From: JAOUGY01 sp963792365
GTDB lineage: Bacteria > Actinomycetota > Acidimicrobiia > Spongiisociales > ZC4RG35
Length of the DNA: 64,000 nt
Direction of reading: 5' to 3'
Assembly (NCBI GenBank): GCA_963792365.1
Contig: CAWBVW010000001.1
Span: forward strand, 558,001 to 622,000
The translations under genes were made by a program, and so were the position numbers. Shown in pieces: positions 14,993-23,995 of the stretch. The notes below the pieces were generated by a model. It had not been told where the DNA came from. It did not search any database and worked only from the letters and a program-made list of their open reading frames with translations. The stretch's first letter is position 1. Every line of letters starts with the position of its first letter.

Positions 14993-16624
14993 TCAGAAGT
15001 CCATGCCACCGCCGCCGCCGTGCTCATGGCCACCCGCGGGAGCATCCTCCTTGACCTCGGCGACGAGCGCCTCGGTGGTGAGGAGCAGTGCTGCGATCGA
15101 AGCTGCATTCTGCAGCGTCGAACGAGTCACCTTGGCCGGGTCGGGCACACCGGCTGCGAGGAGATCCTCGTACTTGCCGGTTGCGGCGTTGAAGCCGAAG
15201 TTGCCTTCGCCCGCCCGCACCTGCTCGACGACCACTCCGCCTTCGAACCCGGCGTTGACCGCGATCTGGCGAAGCGGCTCTTCCATAGCCTTGCGGACGA
15301 TTCCGCGACCGGCCTTCACGTCCTGGGATCCGCCACGCAGCTTGTCGAGGGAGTCCTGCGCACGGAGCAGCGCCACGCCGCCTCCGGGGACGATGCCCTC
15401 TTCGACTGCGGCACGGGCAGCCGAGACCGAGTCTTCGATGCGGTGCTTCTTCTCTTTCAGCTCCACCTCGGTGGCGGCGCCGACCTTGATCACCACGACA
15501 CCGCCCGAGAGCTTGGCGAGACGCTCCTGGAGCTTCTCACGATCCCAATCGGAGTCGGTGTTGTCGATCTCACGCTCGATCTGCTTGATCCGAGCCTTGA
15601 CGTCGCCCTCGGCGCCGGAACCATCGACGATCGTGGTGGCGTCCTTGGTGATGACGACCTTGCGGGCATGACCGAGCATGTCGGTGGTGACATTCTCGAG
15701 CTTCAGGCCGACCTCTTCCGAGATCACGGTGCCACCGGTGAGGATGGCGATGTCCTGCAGCATGGCCTTGCGCCGTTCACCGAACCCGGGGGCCTTCACG
15801 GCCGCCGACGAGAACGTGCCACGGATCTTGTTGACGACCAGTGTGGCGAGAGCCTCGCCCTCGACGTCCTCGGCGAGGATCAGCACGGGCTTGCCGGTCT
15901 GCATGATCTTCTCGAGAACCGGGAGCAGGTCGTTGACCGAGCTGATCTTCTGGTTCGCGATCAGGATGAACGGATCATCGAGGATTGCTTCCTGACGATC
16001 CGCATCCGTGATGAAGTAAGGCGAGTTGTAGCCCTTGTCGAACTGCATGCCTTCCGTGAACTCGAGCTCGAGCCCGAAGGTCTGGCCTTCTTCGACGGTG
16101 ATCACGCCATCCTTGCCGACCCGATCGAAGGCGTCGGCGATGACCTTGCCGATCGTCGTGTCGTTGTTGGCCGAGATCGATGCCACGTTGGTGATCTGTG
16201 CGCTGGTCTCGATGTCGATCGCCATGTCGCCGATCGCCTTGACGGCGGTCTCGACGGCTTCCTCGATGCCGCGCTTCAGCTCCATCGGGTTGGCGCCGGC
16301 AGCTACCTGGCGAAGACCCTCACGCACCATTGCCTGTGCCAGCACGGTGGCTGTGGTGGTCCCGTCACCGGCGACGTTGTCGGTCTTGTTCGCCACCTCG
16401 TAGGCCAGCTTGGCGCCCATGTTCTCCCAAGGGTCGTCGAGCTCGATCTCCTTGGCGATGGTCACACCGTCGTTGGTGATGGTCGGGGCGCCCCACTTCT
16501 TCTCGAGCACCACGTTTCGGCCCTTCGGGCCGAGAGTCACCTTCACGGTGTCGGCGAGCTTGTCTACGCCCGCCTGGAGGCCCTTCCGGGCTTCCTCGTT
16601 GAATCGAAGTTCCTTCGATGCCAT
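14993..16624 (-). CDS. groL: 60 kDa chaperonin GroEL
   Basis: 543 aa from MASKELRFNEEARKG; earlier in-frame codons overlap groES and are not family sequence. It is an ATP-driven folding chamber. The ATP site motifs TLGPKGRNVVL and GDGTTTATVLAQAM are intact, with the equatorial ending EVKEDAPAGGHEHG. The tail ends GGGGGMDF, a short version of the GGM tail with two His residues. It follows groES by 19 bp and shares the CIRCE-controlled promoter region. Confidence 0.98.
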   Translation of the reverse strand: MASKELRFNEEARKGLQAGVDKLADTVKVTLGPKGRNVVLEKKWGAPTITNDGVTIAKEIELDDPWENMGAKLAYEVANKTDNVAGDGTTTATVLAQAMVREGLRQVAAGANPMELKRGIEEAVETAVKAIGDMAIDIETSAQITNVASISANNDTTIGKVIADAFDRVGKDGVITVEEGQTFGLELEFTEGMQFDKGYNSPYFITDADRQEAILDDPFILIANQKISSVNDLLPVLEKIMQTGKPVLILAEDVEGEALATLVVNKIRGTFSSAAVKAPGFGERRKAMLQDIAILTGGTVISEEVGLKLENVTTDMLGHARKVVITKDATTIVDGSGAEGDVKARIKQIEREIDNTDSDWDREKLQERLAKLSGGVVVIKVGAATEVELKEKKHRIEDSVSAARAAVEEGIVPGGGVALLRAQDSLDKLRGGSQDVKAGRGIVRKAMEEPLRQIAVNAGFEGGVVVEQVRAGEGNFGFNAATGKYEDLLAAGVPDPAKVTRSTLQNAASIAALLLTTEALVAEVKEDAPAGGHEHGGGGGMDF

Positions 16625-16643
16625 ATGTGTGAATCCTCCGTTG

Positions 16644-16934
16644 TCAGCCGACGATGGCCAGCAGATCGCGAGATGACAGCACGAGGTACTCGTTGCCCTC
16701 GACCTTGACCTCAGTTCCGGCGAACTTCGAGTACAAGACCTTGTCGCCCTCACTCACGTCCATTGGCAAACGGTCTCCGTCATCGTCGAGAGCGCCGGGG
16801 CCGACGGCGACGATGGTGCCCATCTGGGGCTTTTCCTTGGCGGTGTCGGGAATCACGAGTCCCGACGGCGTCCGCATGTCCTGATCCTCGTCGGGCTTGA
16901 CTACCACCCGATCACCGAGGGGCTGAAGCTTCAT
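16644..16934 (-). CDS. groS: 10 kDa co-chaperonin GroES
   Basis: 96 aa, normal length. It caps the GroEL ring. MKLQPLGDRVVVKPDE opens the protein, the mobile loop is present (MRTPSGLVIPDTAKEKPQ), and the roof loop and C-terminus (GNEYLVLSSRDLLAIVG) are standard. It is the first gene of the groES-groEL operon, with two CIRCE operators 136-195 bp upstream. Confidence 0.98.
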   Translation of the reverse strand: MKLQPLGDRVVVKPDEDQDMRTPSGLVIPDTAKEKPQMGTIVAVGPGALDDDGDRLPMDVSEGDKVLYSKFAGTEVKVEGNEYLVLSSRDLLAIVG

Positions 16935-17069
16935 CTAGCTCCTCCTACGACGACTGTTCATCTTCTCCACGCAGCGATGTACGCCTCACGCGGACTGTGC
17001 TGGCCTCGGCGGTCGAACGGGAGTTCCCGGGCGCCGCCTCGGCGGGTAGCAGCCCCGGATTGGGACTGC

Positions 17070-17096
17070 TAGCACTCCCACGAGGAGAGTGCCAGA
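17070..17096 (-). promoter_or_regulatory. CIRCE operator 1 (HrcA-binding) upstream of groES
   Basis: CTAGCACTC-N9-GAGTGCCAG matches the CIRCE inverted repeat (TTAGCACTC-N9-GAGTGCTAA) with the exact 9-nt spacer. HrcA would bind it and repress groES-groEL until heat shock. Confidence 0.9.
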
Positions 17097-17102
17097 AGAA
17101 CG

Positions 17103-17129
17103 CTAGCACTCGCGTGCGGGGAGTGCCAA
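17103..17129 (-). promoter_or_regulatory. CIRCE operator 2 (HrcA-binding) upstream of groES
   Basis: CTAGCACTC-N9-GAGTGCCAA, again with 9-nt spacer, 6 bp from operator 1. On the minus strand its left arm begins TTGGCA, which could double as a -35 box, so repressor and polymerase sites would overlap. Confidence 0.9.
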
Positions 17130-17131
17130 AT

Positions 17132-17690
17132 GGGCTCGCTTCGCTCGCCCGTCTCGGGTCTCGGGTCTCCGGCCGGTGGCAGCGCGGAACCACGGCTTCA
17201 CCGTGCGTCGTGACCTGACGTCGCCCAACCCGGACCCCTTCTCGTAAGGACGGCACTCGGGGGTCTGGGGGTCGTCCCCCAGACATGATCAGCCCGCGCA
17301 ACCCGGGGAACCACGGCTCCACCTGACATCGTCACCTGAAGCCGCCCGATACCAACAATCCTGCCGTCAGGACGGCACTCGGGGGTCTGGGGGTGGCCCC
17401 CCAGACATGGGGGCTCGCTTCGCTCGCCCGTCTCGGGTCTCGGGTCTCCGGCCGGTGGCAGCGCGGAACCACGGCTTCACCGTGCGTCGTGACCTGACGT
17501 CGCCCAACCCGGACTCCTTCTCGTAAGGACGGCACTCGGGGGTCTGGGGGTCGTCCCCCAGACATGATCAGCCCGCGCAACCCGGGGAACCACGGCTCCA
17601 CCTGAAATCGTCACCTGAAGCCGCCCGATACCAACAATCCTGCCGTCAGGACGGCACTCGGGGGTCTGGGGGTCGCCCCCCCAGACTGAT
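17132..17690. repeat. 279-bp direct duplication with four GTCTGGGGG hairpins
   Basis: Within the 755-bp gap between groES and tsaD, 17132-17410 and 17411-17690 are near-identical head-to-tail copies. Each copy holds two versions of a sub-repeat beginning GGACGGCACTCGGGGGTC, followed by a hairpin GTCTGGGGG-loop-CCCCCAGAC (near 17263, 17383, 17541 and 17662). Each copy also carries a CGGGTCT heptad run (17145-17172 and 17424-17451). I see no coding gene. The last hairpin lies directly beyond the tsaD stop and may end its transcript. Confidence 0.9.
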
Positions 17691-18694
17691 CAGGCCAATC
17701 GCTTGCCGGCGTCGACCGTCGAACTCCATGAGGTGATCATGCCGCTGTCGAGCCAATGGACCGCCGCTGCCCCGATCATGGCGGCGTTGTCGGTGCACAG
17801 CTGCGGAGAGGGCAGCAGCAACTCCAACTCCCGCTCACCGCAGGCCTCGGCCAGTTTCTGCCGGAGCCGACGGTTGGCGAGCACGCCTCCCCCACCGGCT
17901 ACGACTTGAACCCCGGTGTCCTCCACCGCGTTCATCGTCTTCTGGACCAGCACATCCACGATCGCCTCTTGGACCGAGGCCGCCACGTCGGCCAAGGGCG
18001 GGAGCTCTCCGGCCGCCTTCGCCTTGTCGATGAAGGTGGTCACCGAGGTCTTCAGGCCGCTGAACGAGAAATGATGCCTTCGGTCGGGGAGCGCCCTCGG
18101 GAAAGCCACGGCGTCGGGATCTCCACCTTCTGATGCGGCGTCGATGGCCGGACCGCCCGGGTAGCCGAGCCCCATGGCACGTGCCAGCTTGTCGAAGGCC
18201 TCACCTGCTGCATCGTCGATGGTCTGTCCGAGCACGCGATACCGGCCCCACTCCTCGACATGGACCAGCTGACTGTGTCCACCCGAGGCAAGCACCGCCA
18301 CCGCCGGCGCCCTGTAGTCGGGATGCTCGAGGATCGGCGAGAAGAGATGCCCTTCCATGTGGTCGATGCCCACGAACGGCAGCTGGCGCGCCCACGCGGT
18401 CGCCTTTCCGAACTCGTGACCCACGAGTAGGGCGCCCACGAGGCCGGGGCCTTCGGTTGCCGCCACGGCGTCGAGGTCGTCGGGATGAACACCCGCATCG
18501 ACGAGAGCCTTGTGGGTGAGGGCGCGGATCGCCTCGACGTGGGCGCGCGCGGCAACCTCGGGGACAACGCCGCCGAACCGCGCGTGCTGTTCGACCTGCG
18601 AGGACAATACGTTGGAAAGAATCTCGGTTCCGCGGACCACGGCGACAGCCGTCTCATCACATGAGGTCTCGAAGGCGAGGATGGTCGGGTTCAC
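17690..18694 (-). CDS. tsaD: tRNA N6-adenosine threonylcarbamoyltransferase TsaD
   Basis: 334 aa. It transfers threonylcarbamoyl to A37 of ANN-decoding tRNAs, together with TsaB and TsaE. It is an ASKHA-fold protein beginning ILAFETSCDETAVAVV. The metal site His112 and His116 lie in DHMEGHLF and the nucleotide loop in LASGGHSQLV. FSFSGLKTS and GGGVLANRRLR are family marks, with a further metal Asp in CTDNAAMIG. The start overlaps the rimI stop by 4 nt (ATGA). Confidence 0.97.
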   Translation of the reverse strand: MNPTILAFETSCDETAVAVVRGTEILSNVLSSQVEQHARFGGVVPEVAARAHVEAIRALTHKALVDAGVHPDDLDAVAATEGPGLVGALLVGHEFGKATAWARQLPFVGIDHMEGHLFSPILEHPDYRAPAVAVLASGGHSQLVHVEEWGRYRVLGQTIDDAAGEAFDKLARAMGLGYPGGPAIDAASEGGDPDAVAFPRALPDRRHHFSFSGLKTSVTTFIDKAKAAGELPPLADVAASVQEAIVDVLVQKTMNAVEDTGVQVVAGGGGVLANRRLRQKLAEACGERELELLLPSPQLCTDNAAMIGAAAVHWLDSGMITSWSSTVDAGKRLA

Positions 18695-19182
18695 GTCAGT
18701 CCCTCTCTGATCTCGACGAGACGTTCCTGATACTCAGAGGAGTTGATGTCGTGTGCCCACATGATGAGCGCATCCTCGTCTCGGTAGTACTGCTTGCGGA
18801 CACCGACGGGAGCCAAGCCGAAGCGCCGATAGAGGGCCTGGGCGGGCTCGTTCGAGGTCCGAACCTCGAGGGTCAGCGATCGCCCACCAGCCGCAATCGC
18901 CGCTTCGACGAGCGCAAGCATGATCCGGGTACCGAGTCGCTGCTCCCGCCGCTCGGGATCGACGACCACGGTGGTGATGTGAGCCTCGTCGTCCACGAGC
19001 ATGACACCGCCGTACCCAGCGAGTTGATCGTCGACGTCCACAGCGAGATAGGTCCTCGATCGCTGCTCCAGCTCCTCTGCGAATACACCTGGCGTCCAGG
19101 GCTGGCTGTAGACGGTCTGTTCGAGGCGGGCGGCCTCGGAAATGTCCTCGGCGCAGAATGGCCGCAGGGTGATCGTGGCCAT
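18691..19182 (-). CDS. rimI: ribosomal protein S18-alanine N-acetyltransferase RimI
   Basis: 163 aa from MATITLRPF, whose ATG overlaps the tsaB stop by 1 nt; an upstream in-frame ATG would intrude into tsaB. It is a GNAT fold with the acetyl-CoA loop region VVVDPERREQRLGTRIM (R/Q-x-x-G-x-G/A type) and LEVRTSNEPAQALYRRFGL. Placement between tsaB and tsaD is the common actinobacterial order. Its substrate is assigned by synteny. Confidence 0.88.
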   Translation of the reverse strand: MATITLRPFCAEDISEAARLEQTVYSQPWTPGVFAEELEQRSRTYLAVDVDDQLAGYGGVMLVDDEAHITTVVVDPERREQRLGTRIMLALVEAAIAAGGRSLTLEVRTSNEPAQALYRRFGLAPVGVRKQYYRDEDALIMWAHDINSSEYQERLVEIREGLT

Positions 19183-19901
19183 CACGAGCCATCCGCCTCC
19201 GCCCATGGGCTCTCGGGTCGGATCGTCGCCCAGTTGAGGGTGACGTCCGGTTCGCGCAGATAGAGCGGTCGCACTTCGTCGGGGTGGGGAAACGACCCCT
19301 TCTCCAGCATCGGCGAGGCTACCTCGACCAAGACGTCCGCAGAGGGGTATCGGGGCCGTCCCTGCCGCACTCGATGCAGACCGCGCAGAAGCCCCTCGGG
19401 GAGCGCAGGTGTGTCTCCCACGAGCAGCACATCGTCGGGATCAGATTCGAGCATCGCCCGAAAGACGTCGGGTGTCACGACCTGCGCCGGCCCGTCCTTC
19501 ACGACACCGCCGGGCACGGGCCGATATGAGGCCACCGCCACCTCTCCGCGTCGGACGTCGACAACCGACCAGATGTGACGGTGACCGGTGGCGGCTCGAT
19601 AGGCGATGGCATCGAGCGAGACGGCTGGGACCAGCGGTACCCCGATGGCACCGGCGAGCGCCTGAGCCGTTGCCAGGCCCACCCGCAGGCCCGTGTAGAG
19701 ACCAGGCCCCACATCGACGACAACTGCGTCGAGGTCGGACGGAACCCATCCAGCCTGGTCGAAACAGAAGTCGATGGCCGAGACCATGAACGCCGAATGC
19801 CCCCGTCGATCCACCCGAAGCGCGGACGCTGCGACTCTCCGGTCCTCGGCCAACGCAACGGATGCGGCGGGTGTCGCTGAATCGATGGCCAGGATCTTCA
19901 T
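19182..19901 (-). CDS. tsaB: tRNA threonylcarbamoyladenosine biosynthesis protein TsaB
   Basis: 239 aa. It is an ASKHA-fold partner of TsaD without its own catalytic metal site. It begins MKILAIDSATPAASVAL, and VVVDVGPGLYTGLRVGLA is the family signature. It overlaps tsaE by 4 nt and rimI by 1 nt, so tsaE-tsaB-rimI-tsaD form one coupled operon. Confidence 0.95.
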   Translation of the reverse strand: MKILAIDSATPAASVALAEDRRVAASALRVDRRGHSAFMVSAIDFCFDQAGWVPSDLDAVVVDVGPGLYTGLRVGLATAQALAGAIGVPLVPAVSLDAIAYRAATGHRHIWSVVDVRRGEVAVASYRPVPGGVVKDGPAQVVTPDVFRAMLESDPDDVLLVGDTPALPEGLLRGLHRVRQGRPRYPSADVLVEVASPMLEKGSFPHPDEVRPLYLREPDVTLNWATIRPESPWAEADGS

Positions 19902-20353
19902 GCGATCAGTTCCTCCAACGGCCGGGCGTTCCAGACTCCGGACCCGCTCATGGTGATGGTGCGGGAGCCATCCGCTTCGACGTGAATGTCGACCGTCAAT
20001 CGATCCTCAGGAAGAAGGGAGGCCACTGCCACACCCCATTCGATGATGACGACCCCCGTGCTGCCCTCGTGGAGAGCGTCGAGATCCTCGAACTCCCCCG
20101 ACGAACTGAGCCTGTAGGCGTCCACGTGCACGAGCGGAAGAAAGCCGCTGTCGTATTGCCGCATGATCACGTAGGTCGGGCTCGTAACCGTCTCCTCGAC
20201 ACCCAGCCCGTCGGCGAGCCCCGAAACGAATGCCGTCTTCCCGGCACCGAGTCGACCGTTGAGAACGATCACATCTCCCGGTCGACACAACGACGCCAGT
20301 CTGCCCGCGGCCGCGCGTGTATCGGTGTCGGAAGTGCTGGTCAGCTGGATCAT
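19898..20353 (-). CDS. tsaE: tRNA threonylcarbamoyladenosine biosynthesis ATPase TsaE
   Basis: 151 aa starting MIQLTSTSDTD. The P-loop is GRLGAGKT (33-40), followed by SPTYVIMRQY and the HVDAYRL motif of the YjeE family. It supplies the ATPase that drives the TsaBD complex. A frame extending upstream to 20530 overlaps the P1 peptidase gene and lacks family sequence, so the ATG at 20353 is preferred. Confidence 0.95.
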   Translation of the reverse strand: MIQLTSTSDTDTRAAAGRLASLCRPGDVIVLNGRLGAGKTAFVSGLADGLGVEETVTSPTYVIMRQYDSGFLPLVHVDAYRLSSSGEFEDLDALHEGSTGVVIIEWGVAVASLLPEDRLTVDIHVEADGSRTITMSGSGVWNARPLEELIA

Positions 20354-20396
20354 TGGGCCTCGGGTGATGGTCGACGGGGCGGATGGTCCGCCAACG

Positions 20397-21281
20397 CTAC
20401 AGGGTATCGGAAACGGTCGTGATCGACACCGCTCGAGCGATCGCACGACCAACCGACTCGAAAGCCGCTTCCGCCACCAGCCCGGCATCGGCAACCCGCG
20501 TTCCACACGACACGGCGAAGCAGGTGTCACCGTCGAACATCGTGTGGACCGGTCGGATGCACACGGCCATCGCGTCGTGCGCCCGCACCGCCACCCGGCT
20601 CAGCGCGTTGCGATCGAGTTGGGCATCTGTGGCGACAACGACCAGCGTGGTGTTCTGCCGTGAAGGTGAGGGCACGGCCGGAGGTCCGGGGACCAACGGA
20701 CCCCCGGAGAGCGATTGCCCCTCGAGCGAGAAGATGTCCCCCACAGCATTGAGTACGACAAGGGCTGCGACTGTGGCGCCGTATCGGTCCACCGACACCG
20801 AGCCGATCCCTGACGGTATCGCCTCGCCACGCCACTTGGCCACGGTGCATCCAGTCCCGGCGCCCAAGCGCCCCTCGGGAACGGGATCAGCGGTCGCCGC
20901 ACGCCAGGCTGCTGCGCCTTCGGCGGCACCGGGCCGCGCCAGAGGATCGCCGGTCGCGAGGTCGAAGACGACTGCGGCCGGGACGATCGGCACCGGTCCC
21001 ACCGGTGTCGGGTGACCCCGTCCCGCGGCCGCCAACTCGGTCATCACACCATCGGCGGCAGCCAGCCCGAACGCGCTGCCTCCAGTCAGCATGATGGCCT
21101 GGACCTGCTCGACCTTCATGCCGGGCGCCAGCAACGCGGTTTCTCGCGAGCCCGGCGCCGCTCCCCTGGTGTCGACCGCGACGACGTTGGGTTCGGGAAG
21201 ATCCACAACGGTGCAGCCCGTCAATCCGACCGGGTCGGTCCAGTGTCCGACTCGGATACCCGGTATGGCAGTGAGCGTCAT
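20397..21281 (-). CDS. P1 family peptidase (DmpA/S58-like Ntn hydrolase)
   Basis: 294 aa. The family self-cleaves and uses an N-terminal Ser/Thr nucleophile. NAVGDI and the cleavage region RQNTTLVVVATDAQL (near residue 215) are visible, as is the early GIRVGHWTD and the glycine-rich TGGSAFGL. Members are aminopeptidases or beta-peptidases; the substrate here is unknown. It lies 43 bp from tsaE and 51 bp from alr in the same direction. Confidence 0.88.
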   Translation of the reverse strand: MTLTAIPGIRVGHWTDPVGLTGCTVVDLPEPNVVAVDTRGAAPGSRETALLAPGMKVEQVQAIMLTGGSAFGLAAADGVMTELAAAGRGHPTPVGPVPIVPAAVVFDLATGDPLARPGAAEGAAAWRAATADPVPEGRLGAGTGCTVAKWRGEAIPSGIGSVSVDRYGATVAALVVLNAVGDIFSLEGQSLSGGPLVPGPPAVPSPSRQNTTLVVVATDAQLDRNALSRVAVRAHDAMAVCIRPVHTMFDGDTCFAVSCGTRVADAGLVAEAAFESVGRAIARAVSITTVSDTL

Positions 21282-21332
21282 CGTGACCGACCGGTCGCGT
21301 GCCGGCCGTCGACCACCGGTGAGTACCGGTAG

Positions 21333-22436
21333 TCACCCACCGACGTACCTCCGGGGCAGGCGAGAGCTGAACCCGGTCACGATCTCATAACTGATGGTTT
21401 CGGTCTTTCCGGCCCAGTCATCGGCGCCGATCTCGGCGTCGCCCTGAGTGCCAACCAACACAACTTCGTCGCCCACCACCACATCGTGGTCTCCGACGTC
21501 GATCACGATCTGATCCATGGTGACCGTGCCGGCGAAAGGATGAGCCTCCCCGCCTATGAGCACGGTGGCGTCGCGCTGGGACAGCAGGCGCGGAACACCG
21601 TCGGCGTATCCGATCGGGACGGTCGCAACCGTTGCGTCGTCGGGCAAGGGGCGGCGACGACCGTACGACGGCCGCGCACCGGCCGGTAGCCGACGTGTCA
21701 TGGCCACCTGCGAGACGACGCGCATGGCGGGCCGAAGCTCCACGTGCTCACGACACTCGGACGACGGGTAGAGCCCATACATCCCGAGTCCGATGCGCAC
21801 CATGTCGCCCCTGGAGGCCGGATGCAGGATCGCACCCGCCGTGTTCGCAAGATGCCGCATCGGGACCTGAATTCCACGATCGGCCAAGAGCCCGACCACG
21901 TCTTCGAATGCCCCGACCTGTTGAGAGGTGAAACCGGCATCCTCCTCGGCGACCGCAAAATGGGTCCACAGCGCTCCGAGTCTCACCGGGAGACCCCCAT
22001 CGGCCATGCGCAGGCCGAGTTGCAAGGCCTGTGTCGGTGCGGCCCCGACCCGATGCATTCCGGTGTCGACTTTGAGGTGCGCATCGATCGTGCCGCCGGT
22101 CAGCACGTCGAGCAGGGCCTCCAGCATCTCGTGGCGGTAGACGGTCGGGGTGAGCGACCACTCCACCAATCTGGCCGCATCGCCGATCGGAGGTTCCGAC
22201 AGCACGAGAATCGGTGCATCGACGCCCGCCTCTCGCAAGCGGATGCCCTCCTCGACCAATGCGACCGCCAGCCAGTCGGCCCCTGCGTTCAGCGCAGTCT
22301 CCGCCACCGGCACGTCCCCGTGGCCGTAGCCGTCGGCCTTCACAACGGCGCATAGAGCCGTGCCGGCCATTCGTTTCAGGGCGGTGACGTTGTGGGCGAT
22401 GGCATCGAGGTCGATTTCGATCCAAGACGGCCTCAT
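21333..22436 (-). CDS. alr: alanine racemase
   Basis: 367 aa from MRPSWIEIDLDAIAHN. It makes D-alanine for peptidoglycan. The PLP lysine is Lys33 in AVVKADGYGHG. The second catalytic Tyr lies in the C-terminal barrel domain (GYADGVPRLLS region), and TVTMDQIVIDVG is a family mark. The start overlaps the nnr stop by 4 nt (ATGA). The longer frame to 22547 reads through nnr and is not family sequence. Confidence 0.96.
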   Translation of the reverse strand: MRPSWIEIDLDAIAHNVTALKRMAGTALCAVVKADGYGHGDVPVAETALNAGADWLAVALVEEGIRLREAGVDAPILVLSEPPIGDAARLVEWSLTPTVYRHEMLEALLDVLTGGTIDAHLKVDTGMHRVGAAPTQALQLGLRMADGGLPVRLGALWTHFAVAEEDAGFTSQQVGAFEDVVGLLADRGIQVPMRHLANTAGAILHPASRGDMVRIGLGMYGLYPSSECREHVELRPAMRVVSQVAMTRRLPAGARPSYGRRRPLPDDATVATVPIGYADGVPRLLSQRDATVLIGGEAHPFAGTVTMDQIVIDVGDHDVVVGDEVVLVGTQGDAEIGADDWAGKTETISYEIVTGFSSRLPRRYVGG

Positions 22437-23794
22437 CGCTGTGCCCAGGCGTAACGTCCGACATGCGTTGCAAGGGAATCCGCCGTGACCGCTGTCGTTC
22501 GACGGAGGTCGTCGCCTGCCACCCCGTGCCAGTATGCACCGGCGCAAGCAGCCTCCGAGGCGCCAAGTCCCCTGGCCATCAACGCCCCGATCATGCCCGC
22601 AAGGACATCGCCGGTGCCGATCGTGGCCAGCTCAGGCCCTCCGGTGATGATGACACGCGGGACCCCGCCGTCGGTCACGATCGTCGGGTTGCCCTTGAGC
22701 ACCACCACCGCGCCCAGGCGCTCGGCGAGGCTGCGGGCCGCGTCGGGACCGGGCTCGGCGCCCGACAGTCGCTCGAACTCTCCGGAGTGCGGCGTGAGGA
22801 CGGTCGGTGAGGCGAACCTGTGCCCCTCCGGGATCAGGGCCAAGGCATCGGCGTCGATCACGAGGGGGCGTCCGGCCGACAACCCAGCCGACACGACCTC
22901 CGGGGCATGACCCAGACCGGGCCCCACGATCACGACCTGGTACCGATCCGGGATCGTGTCGGCGGCATAGGCGAGTACCTCTGGAGCGAGCAGCTGGACC
23001 GTCTCGACGGCGGTCGACGAGACGCCCACCGCGCCGGCGCCGAAGTGCAACGCCGATCGGGCAGCCATCACGGCCGCGCCCACCATCCCAGACGAACCCC
23101 CCATCACCAACACCGAGCCTGCCGACCATTTGTGATCGGTGCGTTCGTGACGGGGCCGGCGCGCGTCCGATTCCTCCACCATGAACAGTGTCGGTTCCCC
23201 GCCGATGAGCCCGATGTCCACGACCTCGATTTCGCCCGCGTGATCCGGCCCCGCCCCGAGGAGGTGGCCCGGCTTCAAGGAATGGAACGAGACCGTGAGG
23301 TCGGCTCGAAACGCCGCACCAGCCACCTGACCGGTGTCCGGATCGACGCCGGAAGGCATGTCAACGGCAAGTACGGGCACCCCGAGTTCGATCCAGGGCT
23401 CGATGGCATCGGGAACGCCGCCGCGAAAGCCGCCACCGAACAGGGCGTCGATGATGAGATCCGGTGGACTTCCGGGCTCGGAGATCGGGCCGATCGGGAC
23501 ATGAGCGGCGCGGGCGGCATCGGCGGCGGCACGGGCGACGTCGGTCTTGGGCGGGGCCAGGGCAAGCACTTGGACGGCCGCACCGCGTGCGCGCAGGTGC
23601 TTCGCGGCCACGTAGCCGTCGCCGCCGTTGTTCCCCGGGCCGGCGAGCACCACCACGCGCTTCCCGTACCCGGCACCCATGCGGGCGGCTTCGGTCGCGA
23701 CTGCGACTCCTGCGCGCTCCATCAGTGTGGCGACCTGCGTCGTCGACTCTGAGTCGAGGCGGGCAGATTCCTCAGAGGAAAGAACCGGTTTCAT
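22433..23794 (-). CDS. nnr: bifunctional NAD(P)H-hydrate epimerase / ADP-dependent dehydratase
   Basis: 453 aa. It repairs hydrated NAD(P)H. The N-terminal YjeF_N epimerase domain (1-205) shows AGPGNNGGDGYVAAKHL and AVDMPSGVDPDTG. The C-terminal carbohydrate-kinase-like dehydratase domain (225-453) has VLTPHSGEFERL and the ATP/ADP motif GTGDVLAGMIGAL. The start MKPVLSSEESARLD is the usual N-terminus. Transcription continues into alr. Confidence 0.96.
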   Translation of the reverse strand: MKPVLSSEESARLDSESTTQVATLMERAGVAVATEAARMGAGYGKRVVVLAGPGNNGGDGYVAAKHLRARGAAVQVLALAPPKTDVARAAADAARAAHVPIGPISEPGSPPDLIIDALFGGGFRGGVPDAIEPWIELGVPVLAVDMPSGVDPDTGQVAGAAFRADLTVSFHSLKPGHLLGAGPDHAGEIEVVDIGLIGGEPTLFMVEESDARRPRHERTDHKWSAGSVLVMGGSSGMVGAAVMAARSALHFGAGAVGVSSTAVETVQLLAPEVLAYAADTIPDRYQVVIVGPGLGHAPEVVSAGLSAGRPLVIDADALALIPEGHRFASPTVLTPHSGEFERLSGAEPGPDAARSLAERLGAVVVLKGNPTIVTDGGVPRVIITGGPELATIGTGDVLAGMIGALMARGLGASEAACAGAYWHGVAGDDLRRTTAVTADSLATHVGRYAWAQR

Positions 23795-23954
23795 GGTCCC
23801 GATCGTACGTGATTCGTTCCGAACACCTACACCACCGTGGGCGATGGTCGACCAGGGATGGTGGGATCGCCCACTGAAGGCCAGACCCTCGATGCCACTA
23901 GGCGGAGGGGCAGCCGCCGCCCGGTCGGAGGTAGGTGATGGGCGAGGCACATCG

Positions 23955-23995
23955 GATGGGGGACGGCTTTGGTCGTCCCCCATCCACCAAAGCCG
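23955..23995. other. overlapping hairpins / possible pseudoknot between nnr and acpS
   Basis: Stem A pairs 23955-23965 with 23974-23984 (11 bp, perfect, 8-nt loop). The loop and two adjoining bases (23964-23973, CGGCTTTGGT) are perfectly complementary to 23986-23995 (ACCAAAGCCG). The two stems either exclude each other or form an H-type pseudoknot. It lies in the 294-bp divergent gap, about 95 bp upstream of acpS and 160 bp upstream of nnr. No gene is seen in the gap. Confidence 0.6.

Noticed and set aside
14540..16708. 722-codon plus-strand frame opposite groEL
   Set aside because: Mirror of groEL codons in high-GC DNA; no start signal and no recognisable domain.
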